Positions 1 to 8,344 of a stretch of 64,000 nucleotides of DNA are shown in pieces. Made by a program: the position numbers and the translations under genes. The notes beneath the pieces were generated by a model that saw only the letters and a program-made list of their open reading frames with translations, was not told the DNA's origin and made no database searches. Positions within the stretch are counted from its first letter, which is position 1; the number at the start of each line of letters is the position of its first letter. Origin of the DNA: Sporosarcina sp. Marseille-Q4063 (lineage in GTDB: Bacteria; Bacillota; Bacilli; Bacillales_A; Planococcaceae); assembly GCF_018309085.1 (NCBI RefSeq), contig NZ_CP070502.1, forward strand, positions 3,343,001 through 3,407,000, read 5' to 3'.

Positions 1-81
1 TGCTTCTTCATCCGGAACTTTCCACACTCCGAAACCAAGCTGCGGAACTTCAAGACCATTGTTTAACGTTATTAATTGCAT
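1..81 (-). CDS. Aldo/keto reductase, N-terminal fragment (cut by window edge)
   Basis: The reverse strand opens at an ATG at position 81 and reads 27 codons to the window edge. The start (MQLITLNNGLEVPQLGFGVW) is the classic first beta-strand of the 2,5-diketo-gluconate reductase/YtbE-type aldo/keto reductases, whose 'GxxxPxLGFGxW' signature it matches. A GGAAAG-like ribosome binding site lies just upstream at about 88-95. These are NADPH-dependent cytosolic carbonyl reductases; the substrate cannot be told from this fragment. It belongs to a different AKR subfamily from the two full-length AKRs later in the window. Confidence 0.85.
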   Translation of the reverse strand, partial: MQLITLNNGLEVPQLGFGVWKVPDEEA

Positions 82-242
82 AAAATCGCATCCTTTCTAT
101 ATCTATTAGTCTATCACAGGATTTCAGAAAATTGAATTTTATAGCGGTGTTGGGATAATATTAATATGCTTAAAAAAGTTCCTCTATACTCTTGTAACTC
201 TTTGGTCCAAGATTTGGCGATTACAAACCAGATAACTTTAAC

Positions 243-289
243 CTCAATTGATTTAGGGGCAAGAATCCTAGGTCAATTGAGCTTTTTTT
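243..289 (+). terminator. Rho-independent terminator-like hairpin without an upstream + strand gene
   Basis: CTCAATTGA (243-251) pairs perfectly with TCAATTGAG (273-281). An inner TAGG/CCTA pairing extends the stem, and TTTTTTT follows at 283-289. This is a convincing intrinsic terminator on the + strand, but no + strand gene lies upstream; the neighbour reads the other way. It may end a short untranslated RNA starting around 90-180, or be an attenuator or relic. The rest of the 82-504 gap is AT-rich, with one further perfect hairpin at 422-443. Confidence 0.6.
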
Positions 290-421
290 GTCGAATCTAG
301 TCCTTATATAGTATATCATTATTTTTCTTATTGTACTCTTCAGTCTACATTGATACAATGGGCTTATGGAAAAATTTTTATTGGTACTAAATTAGGACAT
401 CAAGAGTGATGTATATACACG

Positions 422-443
422 GTTACCTTGAAGTGAAGGTAAC
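422..443. promoter_or_regulatory. Perfect 8-bp inverted repeat upstream of the unknown gene
   Basis: GTTACCTT (422-429) and AAGGTAAC (436-443) form a perfect inverted repeat with a 6-nt spacer, about 60 nt before the next start codon. No U-tract follows, so it is not a standard terminator. It could be an operator or a leader hairpin. Confidence 0.35.
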
Positions 444-504
444 TTAGTCGTATACTAACATAAGAGGCAATCGAAAAAACATATTGGAAGTGGGGGATGA
501 GAAG

Positions 505-1011
505 ATGGAACTACAGCTAATTTCTGAAAAAGATAAAAATAATGAGATGCTGAATGTTGATCTAGAACAAGATGAAAAATTGTTTACTTCTCAAAATCAG
601 TTTGTGGAAGGGCCGCTTGCCATCCACGTTGTAGAAAAAGTTAAGAAAACCGGCATCAACCCGAAAACAGGTCAACCAATTAAGCCATTAACGGCGTTTG
701 TAACATGCGAAAGATACGAAGAATTCGAAGAGAAAATGTTGAGCACAACTATCACGGGTGAATCTCAAATTAATGGACCTGCCTATGAATGGAAAAAGAT
801 TCTGCTTCAGTGGCTTAATTTAAAATTTAAGGTAATCGCGTGGCGTGTGTCCGTGCGCAAATTAGTTGGGTTATTGAATGATTCCGGCATCACATTCAAT
901 CAAAATGAACAATCTCTTATTTCCCCAATAATTTTGCAGTGGCTAGAGATTTTCAAAACAGAAGTTAAGAGTGGATTGGAATTGGAAATGAATATGTTGA
1001 TTCGCGACTAA
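505..1011 (+). CDS. Uncharacterised 168-residue protein
   Basis: I do not recognise this family. An in-frame TTG exists at 484, but GGGGG at 492-496 is correctly spaced for the ATG at 505, so I choose that start. The protein is soluble by appearance. Its first ~35 residues are acidic and hydrophilic. A middle segment reads 'KKTGINPKTGQPIKPLTAF', which looks like a beta-hairpin or loop, and the C-terminal half has amphipathic helices ('KILLQWLNL', 'IILQWLEIF'). There is no signal peptide or membrane segment. It is monocistronic, with a hairpin terminator 34 nt after the stop. No function is proposed. Confidence 0.7.
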   Translation: MELQLISEKDKNNEMLNVDLEQDEKLFTSQNQFVEGPLAIHVVEKVKKTGINPKTGQPIKPLTAFVTCERYEEFEEKMLSTTITGESQINGPAYEWKKILLQWLNLKFKVIAWRVSVRKLVGLLNDSGITFNQNEQSLISPIILQWLEIFKTEVKSGLELEMNMLIRD

Positions 1012-1044
1012 GTCATTTCAATTCCTAAAATATGAATTTCTATT

Positions 1045-1073
1045 AAAAAAACGTCCTTATTGGGCGTTTTTTT
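1045..1073 (+). terminator. Intrinsic terminator
   Basis: An A-tract plus ACGTCC pairs with GGGCGT followed by seven Ts (1067-1073). It ends the transcript of the preceding unknown gene. Confidence 0.8.
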
Positions 1074-1209
1074 CTTCCTTAAAATATTTAATTCTAGAAC
1101 TAAATATGTCGATTGCTAATAGCTTTATAGTACTACATGATTACGAAGGAAATATTCCTCACTGGACTTTTGAAATATTAAATGTCTAATGGGATAGGAG
1201 GGCGTTATA

Positions 1210-2283
1210 TTGAGTAAGAAAGATCGGTATTTACTTATTGGTGGAGGCATCGCATTAATTATTTTCATCATTGTTATTGGATCAATTTCAAGTTCATCTG
1301 CCAAAGCCAAAAGCGAATTGCAAAAAGAAATCGAAACACAACAAAGTTTAGTTAAAGAACGAGATTTAGAAATAGTAGAATTGAATAAAAAAGTTGAAGA
1401 AGCGAAACCTTGGTTTGAACTTCAGGAGAAGGAAAGACAAGAGAAAATCGCTGAAGCAGAGGCAAAAGAAGCTGAGAAAAAGGCTGAAGAAAAAGCAAAG
1501 GCTGATGCCGAAAAAGCTGAAAAAGAAAAGAAAGCAGCGGCAGCGAAAAAAGAAGAAGAAAAAATAGCAGCAGAAAAAGCGGCCAAAGAAGCCGCCGCTG
1601 AAGTGGAAGCTAAGAAAAAAGCGGAAGAAGAAGAAAGAATAGGATACGACACGGGAATCACATATAATCAGCTTGCAAGAACGCCCGATGACTTTGAATT
1701 TGAAAAAGTTAAGTTTCGCGGAAAAGTCATTCAAGTAATTGAAGGTGACGGTGAAACACAAATTCGACTCGCTGTTAATGATAACTATGACACAATCCTA
1801 TACGCGGCTTATGAATCAGATATCGTGAAATCAAGAATACTGGAAGATGATATGATCACAATTATGGGAATATCAGGCGGCCTACTCTCGTACGAATCAA
1901 CCAACGGCGGAACGATTACAATTCCGATGGTTTATGTTGAGATTAAAGAAGATAAAATCCAACTATCAAATCCTGAAATAGAAGAAAATAATAGAATTAA
2001 ATATGAAGGTCACTTGGAAGTACTACGTTTACAAAAGGCAGAAGAAATCAGAATTGCTAAAGAGGCCGGAGTTAAAAAAGAAAGAGAGAAAGCCGAAGAA
2101 ATTGCTAGACTAGAAGCAGTGAGGGCGAAAAACAATGCAGAAAGAATTAAAGAGCAAAATGAGAGAGGCAAAAATGTGTGGGAAAAACCAGAAGAAGCAC
2201 CTGTTATTAAAAAAGAGGGAAGATTCATATCAGATGCTGAACGGTTGAAAAGGTTGATGAAGGCGTTCAACGGAGTGCAATGA
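1210..2283 (+). CDS. Membrane-anchored coiled-coil protein with an OB-like domain
   Basis: The 357-residue protein starts at TTG (1210), with AGGAGG at 1196-1201 in ideal position. Residues ~7-28 form one transmembrane segment (LLIGGGIALIIFIIVIG), so most of the protein should lie outside the membrane. Residues ~32-145 are an Ala/Glu/Lys-rich coiled coil resembling TolA spacers. Residues ~147-250 form a compact domain beginning 'ITYNQLARTPDDFEFEKVKF' with alternating strands ('KVIQVIEGDGETQIRLAV'). It resembles the OB-like domain of Bacillales proteins often labelled 'toxin regulator'. A second charged coil fills the C-terminus. The role is unknown; an envelope or stress function is inference. 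Confidence 0.8.
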   Translation: MSKKDRYLLIGGGIALIIFIIVIGSISSSSAKAKSELQKEIETQQSLVKERDLEIVELNKKVEEAKPWFELQEKERQEKIAEAEAKEAEKKAEEKAKADAEKAEKEKKAAAAKKEEEKIAAEKAAKEAAAEVEAKKKAEEEERIGYDTGITYNQLARTPDDFEFEKVKFRGKVIQVIEGDGETQIRLAVNDNYDTILYAAYESDIVKSRILEDDMITIMGISGGLLSYESTNGGTITIPMVYVEIKEDKIQLSNPEIEENNRIKYEGHLEVLRLQKAEEIRIAKEAGVKKEREKAEEIARLEAVRAKNNAERIKEQNERGKNVWEKPEEAPVIKKEGRFISDAERLKRLMKAFNGVQ

Positions 2284-2385
2284 TGATCTAAAGTATGTTT
2301 AACTCAGGTTGCAGATAGGTAATTATTTTCGAGTGGAGACGGCGGGAGTCCAACCCGATTTAATGTTCGGAATTACTTTCAGGGG

Positions 2386-2700
2386 TTGATTATAATAAGC
2401 CAATTCAGCGATCAAGATTACGAGCATGAACAAGGAACCAAGAAGGTTAAAGGCTCGTATAGTTCAGCCGATGTTGAAATCCACTATGTCCCAGATAATT
2501 ATAGTCGTATGCCGGAGTCGATAATTTTTTACTGTCGCTTGATGGCTTTTTTAGTCATGCTCATTTCGTTTTTGTTAATGTTAGACGACTTATCGAATAT
2601 CAAACACTTTGTGAGATGGCTTTTGATTTGGCTGGGGACTGAGTTAGTTGGTTTTGCTTTCGGGTTTCATTGGTTGAGACGGCGGGTTGGGTGTAAGTGA
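2386..2700 (+). CDS. Small putative membrane protein with an unclear start
   Basis: The open frame encodes ~104 residues. The N-terminus is hydrophilic. Two hydrophobic helices follow (~50-68 'LMAFLVMLISFLLML' and ~78-95 'WLLIWLGTELVGFAFGF'), and the tail is basic (RRRVGCK), suggesting a two-pass membrane protein. The start is odd: AGGGG (2381-2385) directly abuts the TTG at 2386, giving no spacing. The frame stays open upstream to 2323 without ATG or GTG. The gene may use an unusual start or be a truncated remnant. I recognise no family. Confidence 0.45.
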   Translation: MIIISQFSDQDYEHEQGTKKVKGSYSSADVEIHYVPDNYSRMPESIIFYCRLMAFLVMLISFLLMLDDLSNIKHFVRWLLIWLGTELVGFAFGFHWLRRRVGCK

Positions 2701-2760
2701 ACGATATTGGTTAGCGTTCGAATTTGAGTGTTAAGGTGGCGACTTTCTCCGGAAATAAGA

Positions 2761-2790
2761 TATAGTTGGGCATAAATACGCAACTATAAT
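2761..2790 (+). promoter_or_regulatory. Promoter/operator candidate for nanE-nagA-nagB
   Basis: TATAGTTG (2761-2768) and CAACTATA (2781-2788) form a perfect 8-bp inverted repeat. Its right arm overlaps TATAAT (2785-2790), a perfect -10 box 23 nt before the nanE start. The repeat could be an operator that blocks the promoter. No good -35 box is seen. It does not resemble the NagR/YvoA site I know, and no nagR gene is in the window. Confidence 0.45.
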
Positions 2791-2812
2791 TCAGTCATGG
2801 AGATGTGCGCAT

Positions 2813-3502
2813 ATGAAAACGAAAGAACAGATTTTTACGTCGATAAAAGGAGATCTTATTGTTTCATGTCAGGCGCTTCCTGAAGAACCGATGCATAGCT
2901 CATTTATTATGGGGAGGATGGCTTATTCCGCGATGTTGGGTGGCGCCAAAGGTATCCGAGCGAACGGTGTCGAAGATATTAAAGAGATTAAACAAACAGT
3001 GGATTTGCCAATCATCGGGATTATTAAGAATGTTTATGAGAACTCTGATGTATTTATCACGCCGACAATTAAAGAGATAGATCTATTACATCGTGAAGGT
3101 GTAGATATCATCGCGATTGATGCAACGAAGCGGCTAAGACCCGACGGAAAAACAATCAGTGAAATTTTCCCTGTCATTAAAGAAAAATATAAAGATCAAT
3201 TATTCATGGCGGATTGTTCTACGTATGAAGAAGCGAATCTAGCATATAAATTAGGATTTGATTGCATAGGTACAACACTCAGCGGTTACACGGACTACAC
3301 TTATGGTACCAACTTGCCGAATATGGATTTGATTGAAAGATTAGTAAAGGAATTTCCTATACCAATCATTGCGGAAGGCGGTATTTGGACGCCCGCTGAA
3401 CTTAGGCATGTGTTTGAGTTAGGTGTTTTTTCTGCTGTTGTTGGAACTGCGATTACTAGACCTATGGACATCACAAAAAGGTTTATTGAAGCTATAAAAT
3501 AA
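2813..3502 (+). CDS. nanE: N-acetylmannosamine-6-phosphate 2-epimerase
   Basis: The 229-residue product matches the length and motifs of NanE. It is a cytosolic TIM barrel that converts ManNAc-6-P to GlcNAc-6-P in sialic acid and amino-sugar use. Visible signatures are 'SCQALPEEP' (~18-26), 'AKGIRANG' (~45-52), 'IIGIIKN' with the catalytic lysine at ~72, '[10 protein letters not shown]' (~103-112) and '[10 protein letters not shown]' with the conserved Glu-Gly-Gly near 190. The ATG at 2813 is preceded by GGAGATG. The gene is first of a three-gene operon, 13 nt before nagA. Its position suggests entry of ManNAc-6-P into the GlcNAc-6-P pool, although no sialic acid lyase or transporter is nearby. 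Confidence 0.95.
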   Translation: MKTKEQIFTSIKGDLIVSCQALPEEPMHSSFIMGRMAYSAMLGGAKGIRANGVEDIKEIKQTVDLPIIGIIKNVYENSDVFITPTIKEIDLLHREGVDIIAIDATKRLRPDGKTISEIFPVIKEKYKDQLFMADCSTYEEANLAYKLGFDCIGTTLSGYTDYTYGTNLPNMDLIERLVKEFPIPIIAEGGIWTPAELRHVFELGVFSAVVGTAITRPMDITKRFIEAIK

Positions 3503-3515
3503 GGAGTGAATTTTT

Positions 3516-4679
3516 ATGGACAGGACCTTATTAATCTCAAATATTACAATCGCGGACTCGATAAAAGAAAGCTTCATTGGAGACGTTTTTTTAGAAAACG
3601 GTAAAATTAAAGAAATTGCAGCATCCATAAAAATAGATGCGGATATCCATGTAGATGCAACAGATAAAGGATGGATTGTCGTCCCGGGTTTTATTGACAT
3701 ACATATCCACGGCGCATCGGGTTTTGATGTAATGGACGGGACGCCGGATGCTTTAAATGGTTTGGCGAGTGCGCTTCCACGTGAAGGCACGACGAGTTTT
3801 TTAGCGACGACGATGACGCAGACGGAAGAAAGTATCGAAAAGGCTTTAAGGAATGCGAGTCAGTTTAATGCAGATGCGACGCAGGCTGAAATGCTGGGAA
3901 TCCATTTGGAAGGACCATTCATTTCATCCGAAAGAGCGGGCGCGCAACCGATTGAACATATTGTCCCCCCTTCGATTTCATTATTTAAGAAATGGCAGGA
4001 ATTGAGTGGAAACCGAATTAAACTTGTAACAGTTGCGCCTGAAGTGGATCAAGGGTTGGCGTTTATCGAAGAAGTGACTGCGAATAAAGTTGTTGCATCA
4101 TTGGGGCATACGGATGCGACATATGAAATCGTGAGCCAAGCGGTTAAAGCAGGCGCAAAACAGGTGACTCATTTATATAACCAAATGAGTCCATTTCATC
4201 ACCGGGAACCTGGGGTAGTGGGGGCTGCTTTGTTGGAAAAGCCGTTGCTGGTTGAATTGATTGTCGATTTTATTCATAGCGCTCCGAAGTCGGTTGAACT
4301 TGCTTTCCGCCAAAAAGGGGCGAGTGGAGTTATTCTCATTACGGATGCCATGCGCGCAAAAGGGCTTGCGCCGGGTACATATGATTTAGGTGGTCAGGAC
4401 GTTGAGGTGACAGAGAATGACGCGCGGCTTGCTGATGGAACGCTTGCGGGAAGCATATTGACGATGGAAAATGCGGCGAAAAATATGAAGGCGGCAACGG
4501 ATTGCACATTATCGGAACTTGTTGCGATTACATCAACAAATGCCGCAACGCAACTTGGGCTTTCGAATAAAGGTAAAATAGAAACTGGCAAAGATGCGGA
4601 TTTAACAATTATCGATGAAGCATGGAATGTTCAAATGACAATTTGTAGAGGAAATATCGCTTATGCAAAGGGGAATTAA
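3516..4679 (+). CDS. nagA: N-acetylglucosamine-6-phosphate deacetylase
   Basis: NagA removes the acetyl group from GlcNAc-6-P to give GlcN-6-P in the cytosol. The 387-residue length is typical. Amidohydrolase features are visible in order: 'GFIDIHIHG' (~58-66), 'GIHLEGPF' with the metal-binding Glu (~130), 'SLGHTDAT' (~197), 'HLYNQMSPFHHREPG' (~217-231) and 'ILITDAM' with the catalytic Asp (~277). The start at 3516 has AAGGAGTG about 8 nt upstream. The stop is one base before the nagB start, so translation is probably coupled. Confidence 0.96.
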   Translation: MDRTLLISNITIADSIKESFIGDVFLENGKIKEIAASIKIDADIHVDATDKGWIVVPGFIDIHIHGASGFDVMDGTPDALNGLASALPREGTTSFLATTMTQTEESIEKALRNASQFNADATQAEMLGIHLEGPFISSERAGAQPIEHIVPPSISLFKKWQELSGNRIKLVTVAPEVDQGLAFIEEVTANKVVASLGHTDATYEIVSQAVKAGAKQVTHLYNQMSPFHHREPGVVGAALLEKPLLVELIVDFIHSAPKSVELAFRQKGASGVILITDAMRAKGLAPGTYDLGGQDVEVTENDARLADGTLAGSILTMENAAKNMKAATDCTLSELVAITSTNAATQLGLSNKGKIETGKDADLTIIDEAWNVQMTICRGNIAYAKGN

Positions 4680-4680
4680 G

Positions 4681-5412
4681 ATGAAAGTGATTGTGCGCGA
4701 TAATTATGATGAGGTTAGCAAGGAAGCATCGCGATTAGTAGAAGAAAAAATACGCGAAAACGATGAACTGGTTCTCGGATTGGCCACTGGTGCAACGCCG
4801 CTCGGGTTATATGAAAATCTGATTGATAGCTATAAAACGCGCGGGATTTCCTATGAAAATGTGAAAACCATTAATTTGGATGAATATCTAGGGTTGGATA
4901 AAAATCATCCAGCGAGCTATCATGCGTTCATGTTTGAGACTTTTTTCAAGCATATCGATATTGAACTTAACAATACATATATTCCCGACGGGGTGCCGGC
5001 ATCAGCGGAAGAGGAATGTTTGCGTTATGAAGCAGTGATTGACCATGTGGGTCCAGTCGATCTGCAAATATTGGGTATCGGAACAAACGGCCATATCGGG
5101 TTTAACGAACCGGGAACAGACCCAAACAGTCTGACGCATGTCGTTGAACTTAATGCCTCTACTATAGAAAACAATGCTCATTTCTTTCAATCAATCGACG
5201 AAGTTCCAACGCATGCGATTACAATCGGCATTCAATCTATTTTAAAAAGTGATCAAGTTATTTTATTGGCATCTGGGAAAAGTAAAGCCAAAGCGGTGAA
5301 AACGTTGTTGGAGTCGGAAAGAAATGTGAATCCGGATTTTCCTGCGTCATATTTATGGACGCATGATGATGTTACGATTATTGTGGATAAGGATGCTTAT
5401 CAGCTAGTTTAA
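4681..5412 (+). CDS. nagB: Glucosamine-6-phosphate deaminase
   Basis: NagB converts GlcN-6-P to fructose-6-P and ammonia, completing amino-sugar entry into glycolysis. A longer frame opens at 4663, but AAGGGG before the ATG at 4681 and the family N-terminus (MKVIVRDNYDE) support 4681, giving 243 residues. Visible motifs are 'LGLATGATPLGLY' (~32-44, phosphate loop), 'NLDEYLG' with the base Asp at ~67, and 'GIGTNGHIGFNEPG' (~132-145) with the catalytic His/Glu. The length equals short Firmicute NagB proteins, which lack the E. coli C-terminal extension. It is the last gene of the operon; a bidirectional terminator follows. Confidence 0.96.
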   Translation: MKVIVRDNYDEVSKEASRLVEEKIRENDELVLGLATGATPLGLYENLIDSYKTRGISYENVKTINLDEYLGLDKNHPASYHAFMFETFFKHIDIELNNTYIPDGVPASAEEECLRYEAVIDHVGPVDLQILGIGTNGHIGFNEPGTDPNSLTHVVELNASTIENNAHFFQSIDEVPTHAITIGIQSILKSDQVILLASGKSKAKAVKTLLESERNVNPDFPASYLWTHDDVTIIVDKDAYQLV

Positions 5413-5416
5413 ACAC

Positions 5417-5446
5417 AAAAAAGAGCCTATCATTCAGGCTCTTTTT
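5417..5446. terminator. Bidirectional terminator between nagB and the convergent gene
   Basis: AAAAAAGAGCCT (5417-5428) pairs with AGGCTCTTTTT (5436-5446). Both flanks give U-tracts, so it can end nagB on + and the 5446-5868 gene on -. Confidence 0.9.
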
Positions 5447-5868
5447 CACTTATTCAATTCTTCATAAGCAATCACTTTTAAAGCGAGCATTTCCTCTGCG
5501 GTAAACTTACCTTCTAGACTGCTTAAAATTTCATCTATTTCAGTCGCCGAAATTCCGTTTTGATATTTCGCTTGCATATTTTGCAGTTCGCCGATGCCTA
5601 CTTTTTGAATGATGGCTCTTGTCGCTTGTTCTTTTGTTTTATAGGGCAGGTTACTCGTATCCGTATTTCCTTCTGCAATAAACTGCTGAACCTGAGGATC
5701 ATTATTTACAATCTGTTTAATTTCTTCTAATTGACCGGTATTTTCTAATTCGCCGTATACGGAGTCCGCTACATTTTCGGAAATTTTATTGGTCCCGAAA
5801 TAATAAATCCCGTACCCGACGCCGCCTATCAGTAGCATTAAGATGAAAAGACCTTTAAAAAACTTCAA
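5446..5868 (-). CDS. Small membrane-anchored or exported protein of unknown function
   Basis: The 140-residue protein starts with a hydrophobic segment at residues ~4-24 (FKGLFILMLLIGGVGYGIYYF), a signal anchor with no lipobox. The rest is predicted helical and probably lies outside the membrane. It contains 'NNDPQVQQFIAEG' (~55) and 'KEQATRAIIQKVG' (~80), features shared by conserved Bacillales proteins sometimes mislabelled phenylalanyl-tRNA synthetase beta-like. No enzyme motif is visible. An AGAGGTGTGG-like ribosome site precedes the ATG. It is a single gene sharing its terminator with nagB. Confidence 0.75.
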   Translation of the reverse strand: MKFFKGLFILMLLIGGVGYGIYYFGTNKISENVADSVYGELENTGQLEEIKQIVNNDPQVQQFIAEGNTDTSNLPYKTKEQATRAIIQKVGIGELQNMQAKYQNGISATEIDEILSSLEGKFTAEEMLALKVIAYEELNK

Positions 5869-6001
5869 AATACCACACCTCTTTCTTTATAGGACTATTA
5901 TTAGCAGAAAAAGTTCGATTTAGAACACATTGACCATTAGTCAGAAAATTGTTAAAGTGAAATGTATGGATATGCATGTAATATATAGAGGAGAATGCGT
6001 G

Positions 6002-7108
6002 ATGAAATACATAGAACTTGAGACACCTGCGTTATTAATTGATAGAGAAATAATGTTAGATAATCTAAATTTCATGCAGAATTATGCGAATGAAAATGGC
6101 GTTCATTTACGACCGCACACGAAGACGCATAAGATGCCGACAGTCGCCAAGCTCCAAGAAAAGTTAGGTGCAAAAGGGATTACCGTCGCAAAAGTGGGCG
6201 AGGCGGAAGTGATGGCAAAACACGGTTTGTCAGATATCTTCATTGCCAATCAAATCGTCGGTAAATCAAAAATTGAGCGCATTCGAAAGTTGGCTGAAAC
6301 GATCGAGATATCTTTTGGCATCGATGACACTTATCACGTAAATGAAATTGAAGCTGTTTTCGAAGGGGCGGCGAATAAAGCCGGGGTCGTCGTGGAAATT
6401 GAAGTCGGGGAGAACCGTTCCGGCGTAATTGAAGAAAGTACTTTTCGTACTTTGTTGGAATCAATTAAAGCCAGTCGGAATGTGGAATTCAAGGGTGTAT
6501 TTTCCCATGATGGTCATTCTTATAAAGCTGAAAATCTAGATGAATGCCGGGAGATTTTTATCCGAAGTGTTGAACGAACTTTGCGTTTTGCAGAGATTGC
6601 AGAAGAAATGGGTTTGAAACCAAAAGTAGTTAGTATTGGATCTACGCCGTCTCTCATGCAGAACTATGAAATTCCAGATGGCATTACTGAAATTAGACCG
6701 GGCACATACGTTTTAATGGATGCATCCCAGGCAAATGTCATCGGTACATATGGCCGCTGTGCAGCGACGATTCTTACAACGGTTATTAGTAAACCTACCG
6801 CTGAAAGAGTTATCACGGATGTCGGTGCGAAAGGAATTACAGCACAAAGACGAAGTATAGGGATTACGAAAACGGAAGGCCTTGGATATATTAAAGACTT
6901 TGATAATGTGCATATATCTGATGTATTTGATGAGCATGCGATTATTTATAATGAAAAGTTTCGGGATCAAGTGAGTATCGGCGATAAGGTCGAGATTATT
7001 CCAAATCATATTTGCCCCGTATGTAATTTGCATGAGAAAGCGTATTTAATTTCCAATGATGAAGTGGTTGAGGAATTAGTCGTTGAATGCAGAGGGAAGT
7101 TGCAGTGA
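6002..7108 (+). CDS. D-threonine aldolase / D-serine dehydratase-like PLP enzyme
   Basis: The 368-residue fold-type III (alanine racemase-like) PLP enzyme probably cleaves or dehydrates D-3-hydroxyamino acids in the cytosol. The frame is open from 5930, but AGAGGAG at 5987-5993 points to the ATG at 6002. 'LRPHTKTHK' (~36-44) carries the PLP lysine. 'GVFSHDGHSY' (~160) and 'STPSLM' (~208) line the cofactor pocket. 'PNHICPVCN' (~340-348) is the His/Cys metal site typical of DSD1 and D-threonine aldolases. The exact substrate (D-Thr, D-Ser or 3-hydroxyaspartate) is not resolved. It is monocistronic and ends at a strong terminator. Confidence 0.88.
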   Translation: MKYIELETPALLIDREIMLDNLNFMQNYANENGVHLRPHTKTHKMPTVAKLQEKLGAKGITVAKVGEAEVMAKHGLSDIFIANQIVGKSKIERIRKLAETIEISFGIDDTYHVNEIEAVFEGAANKAGVVVEIEVGENRSGVIEESTFRTLLESIKASRNVEFKGVFSHDGHSYKAENLDECREIFIRSVERTLRFAEIAEEMGLKPKVVSIGSTPSLMQNYEIPDGITEIRPGTYVLMDASQANVIGTYGRCAATILTTVISKPTAERVITDVGAKGITAQRRSIGITKTEGLGYIKDFDNVHISDVFDEHAIIYNEKFRDQVSIGDKVEIIPNHICPVCNLHEKAYLISNDEVVEELVVECRGKLQ

Positions 7109-7110
7109 TG

Positions 7111-7150
7111 AAAATGGCGTCAACCTATCTAACAGGTTGACGCCATTTTT
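7111..7150. terminator. Strong bidirectional terminator
   Basis: ATGGCGTCAACCT (about 7115-7127) pairs with AGGTTGACGCCAT (about 7134-7146), flanked by A- and T-tracts. It serves the aldolase gene on + and the winged-helix gene on -. Confidence 0.9.
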
Positions 7151-7152
7151 AA

Positions 7153-7515
7153 TTATGGGTAAAATCGTTCATCCACAACACCTGGATATTCATTGAAAGG
7201 TCGAATAGAATAGATATTCGGACCGAGTCCATTCGTGCCTGGGCGGATATAGTTATGGCGGTCGAGAATGCCTAATTTTTCAAGTTTACAAATTGAGCGT
7301 CGGACAGTGCTATTGCTTTTTATGATTTCCAACGCAATGGCATCATGCGCCAATTGGGCTGCACCGAATTTTATAGAATGGCGCCAAATTATTTCAAGCA
7401 CGTGGTGGTCCGTGGCATTCATCCCGTTCCAATTCCATTTCCGATGTTTTCGAGTCGCCTCGTCTAGTTCTGCTCTATTTTTGAAGTGAGAGTAGTCCGT
7501 TAAGAAATTCGTCAT
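7153..7515 (-). CDS. Small winged-helix (HTH_36-like) protein
   Basis: The 120-residue protein has a central helix-turn-helix at residues ~33-85 ('ATDHHVLEIIWRHS...AAQLAHDAIALEIIKSNSTVRRSICKLEKLG'; longer motif spans 7260-7415). A short wing and tail follow. The 'STVRRSICKLEKLGIL' helix resembles the recognition helix of replication-initiator or HTH_36 domains. DNA binding is likely; target and role are unknown. The start has AGGAGGAATTATTG upstream. It lies 92 nt downstream of the gntR gene on the same strand, which ends at 7608, so the two could be co-transcribed. Confidence 0.7.
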   Translation of the reverse strand: MTNFLTDYSHFKNRAELDEATRKHRKWNWNGMNATDHHVLEIIWRHSIKFGAAQLAHDAIALEIIKSNSTVRRSICKLEKLGILDRHNYIRPGTNGLGPNIYSIRPFNEYPGVVDERFYP

Positions 7516-7607
7516 ACAATAATTCCTCCTATTTTATTCTTTACATAGAAGGAATTACTTTATAAGTGGACAGGTTATTACTTTTTTTGCAGCAATCTTT
7601 CTTTATT

Positions 7608-8273
7608 TTACTCTGTCACTTCATCCCATCGTTCTTCAGCTTCTTTTTTCAGACTTTCAATATGCGACGTTAAAGTGCTTAAGAGTTTAGGCAAATCTTG
7701 ATTTTTCATAGCGTCATACATGAGCCAGTGATCTTTATGTCTTTTAATTGTACTCTCCAAAGAAGTGGAATGGACAATACGGGACAAGTCCACGTGAGTA
7801 TTGAACGAAGAAAATACGTCTTTGATCTTGCTATTGTTAGCCCATTCAATGAGTGTTTTATGGAATTTCATATCTAACTTGCTGTATTTTTCAAATGGAA
7901 AGGGATTCACATCAAGTAATGCATCCATGTTTTGAACAATTTTACCCCAATCATCTAATTTGTCATCGGTGATGTTTTGGATTGCTTGTTTGGCAGCCCA
8001 TAATTCTATCATTAAACGAGCATCGAGAACTTCGATAAATTCAGTAAAATTTAATTGTGTTACATAGGTCCCTTTACGCGGAATGATTTCTATTAGCCCG
8101 TCATGTACAAGTTGATTGATGGCATCTTTTACAGGAGAGCGACTTACGCCAAATTCTTCTGCCAATTTATGAATGTCGAGTTTATCGCCAGGTGTGTATA
8201 TTCGACCGATAATATTTTCGCGCAGAATATTGTAAACCTGCTCAGTTAATAGAGTTGTTTCAATTCTAGACAT
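7608..8273 (-). CDS. GntR family regulator, FadR/FCD subfamily
   Basis: The 221-residue repressor has an N-terminal winged helix (residues ~5-72) with the GntR signature 'GDKLDIHKLAEEFGVSRSPV' and wing 'GLIEIIPRKGTYV'. An all-helical FCD effector domain (~78-212) follows, with metal-ligand-type residues in 'DARLMIELWAA' and 'DMKFHKTLIEWA'. FCD regulators of this group usually sense sugar acids or their breakdown products. The gene is divergent from the zinc dehydrogenase-GntP permease genes, which it probably controls. A near-consensus cre box lies 58 nt upstream of its start. Confidence 0.92.
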   Translation of the reverse strand: MSRIETTLLTEQVYNILRENIIGRIYTPGDKLDIHKLAEEFGVSRSPVKDAINQLVHDGLIEIIPRKGTYVTQLNFTEFIEVLDARLMIELWAAKQAIQNITDDKLDDWGKIVQNMDALLDVNPFPFEKYSKLDMKFHKTLIEWANNSKIKDVFSSFNTHVDLSRIVHSTSLESTIKRHKDHWLMYDAMKNQDLPKLLSTLTSHIESLKKEAEERWDEVTE

Positions 8274-8330
8274 TTTATATACTTCCTTTACTTTAACTAT
8301 GATATTTTCAAACAGTAAAACTGGAAAAGT

Positions 8331-8344
8331 TGTAAGCGCTTTAT
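8331..8344. promoter_or_regulatory. cre box (CcpA site) upstream of gntR
   Basis: TGTAAGCGCTTTAT matches the CcpA consensus TGWAARCGYTWWNW at every position. A weaker relative, TGTAACCGCTTTAC, sits at 8427-8440. Catabolite repression of this divergent sugar-acid locus is therefore likely. Confidence 0.7.

Noticed and set aside
1366..2270. Long minus-strand open frames opposite the coiled-coil gene (Phe/Ser-rich)
   Set aside because: They mirror the GAA/AAA/GCA-rich codons of the coiled coil and have no ribosome site or recognisable domains.
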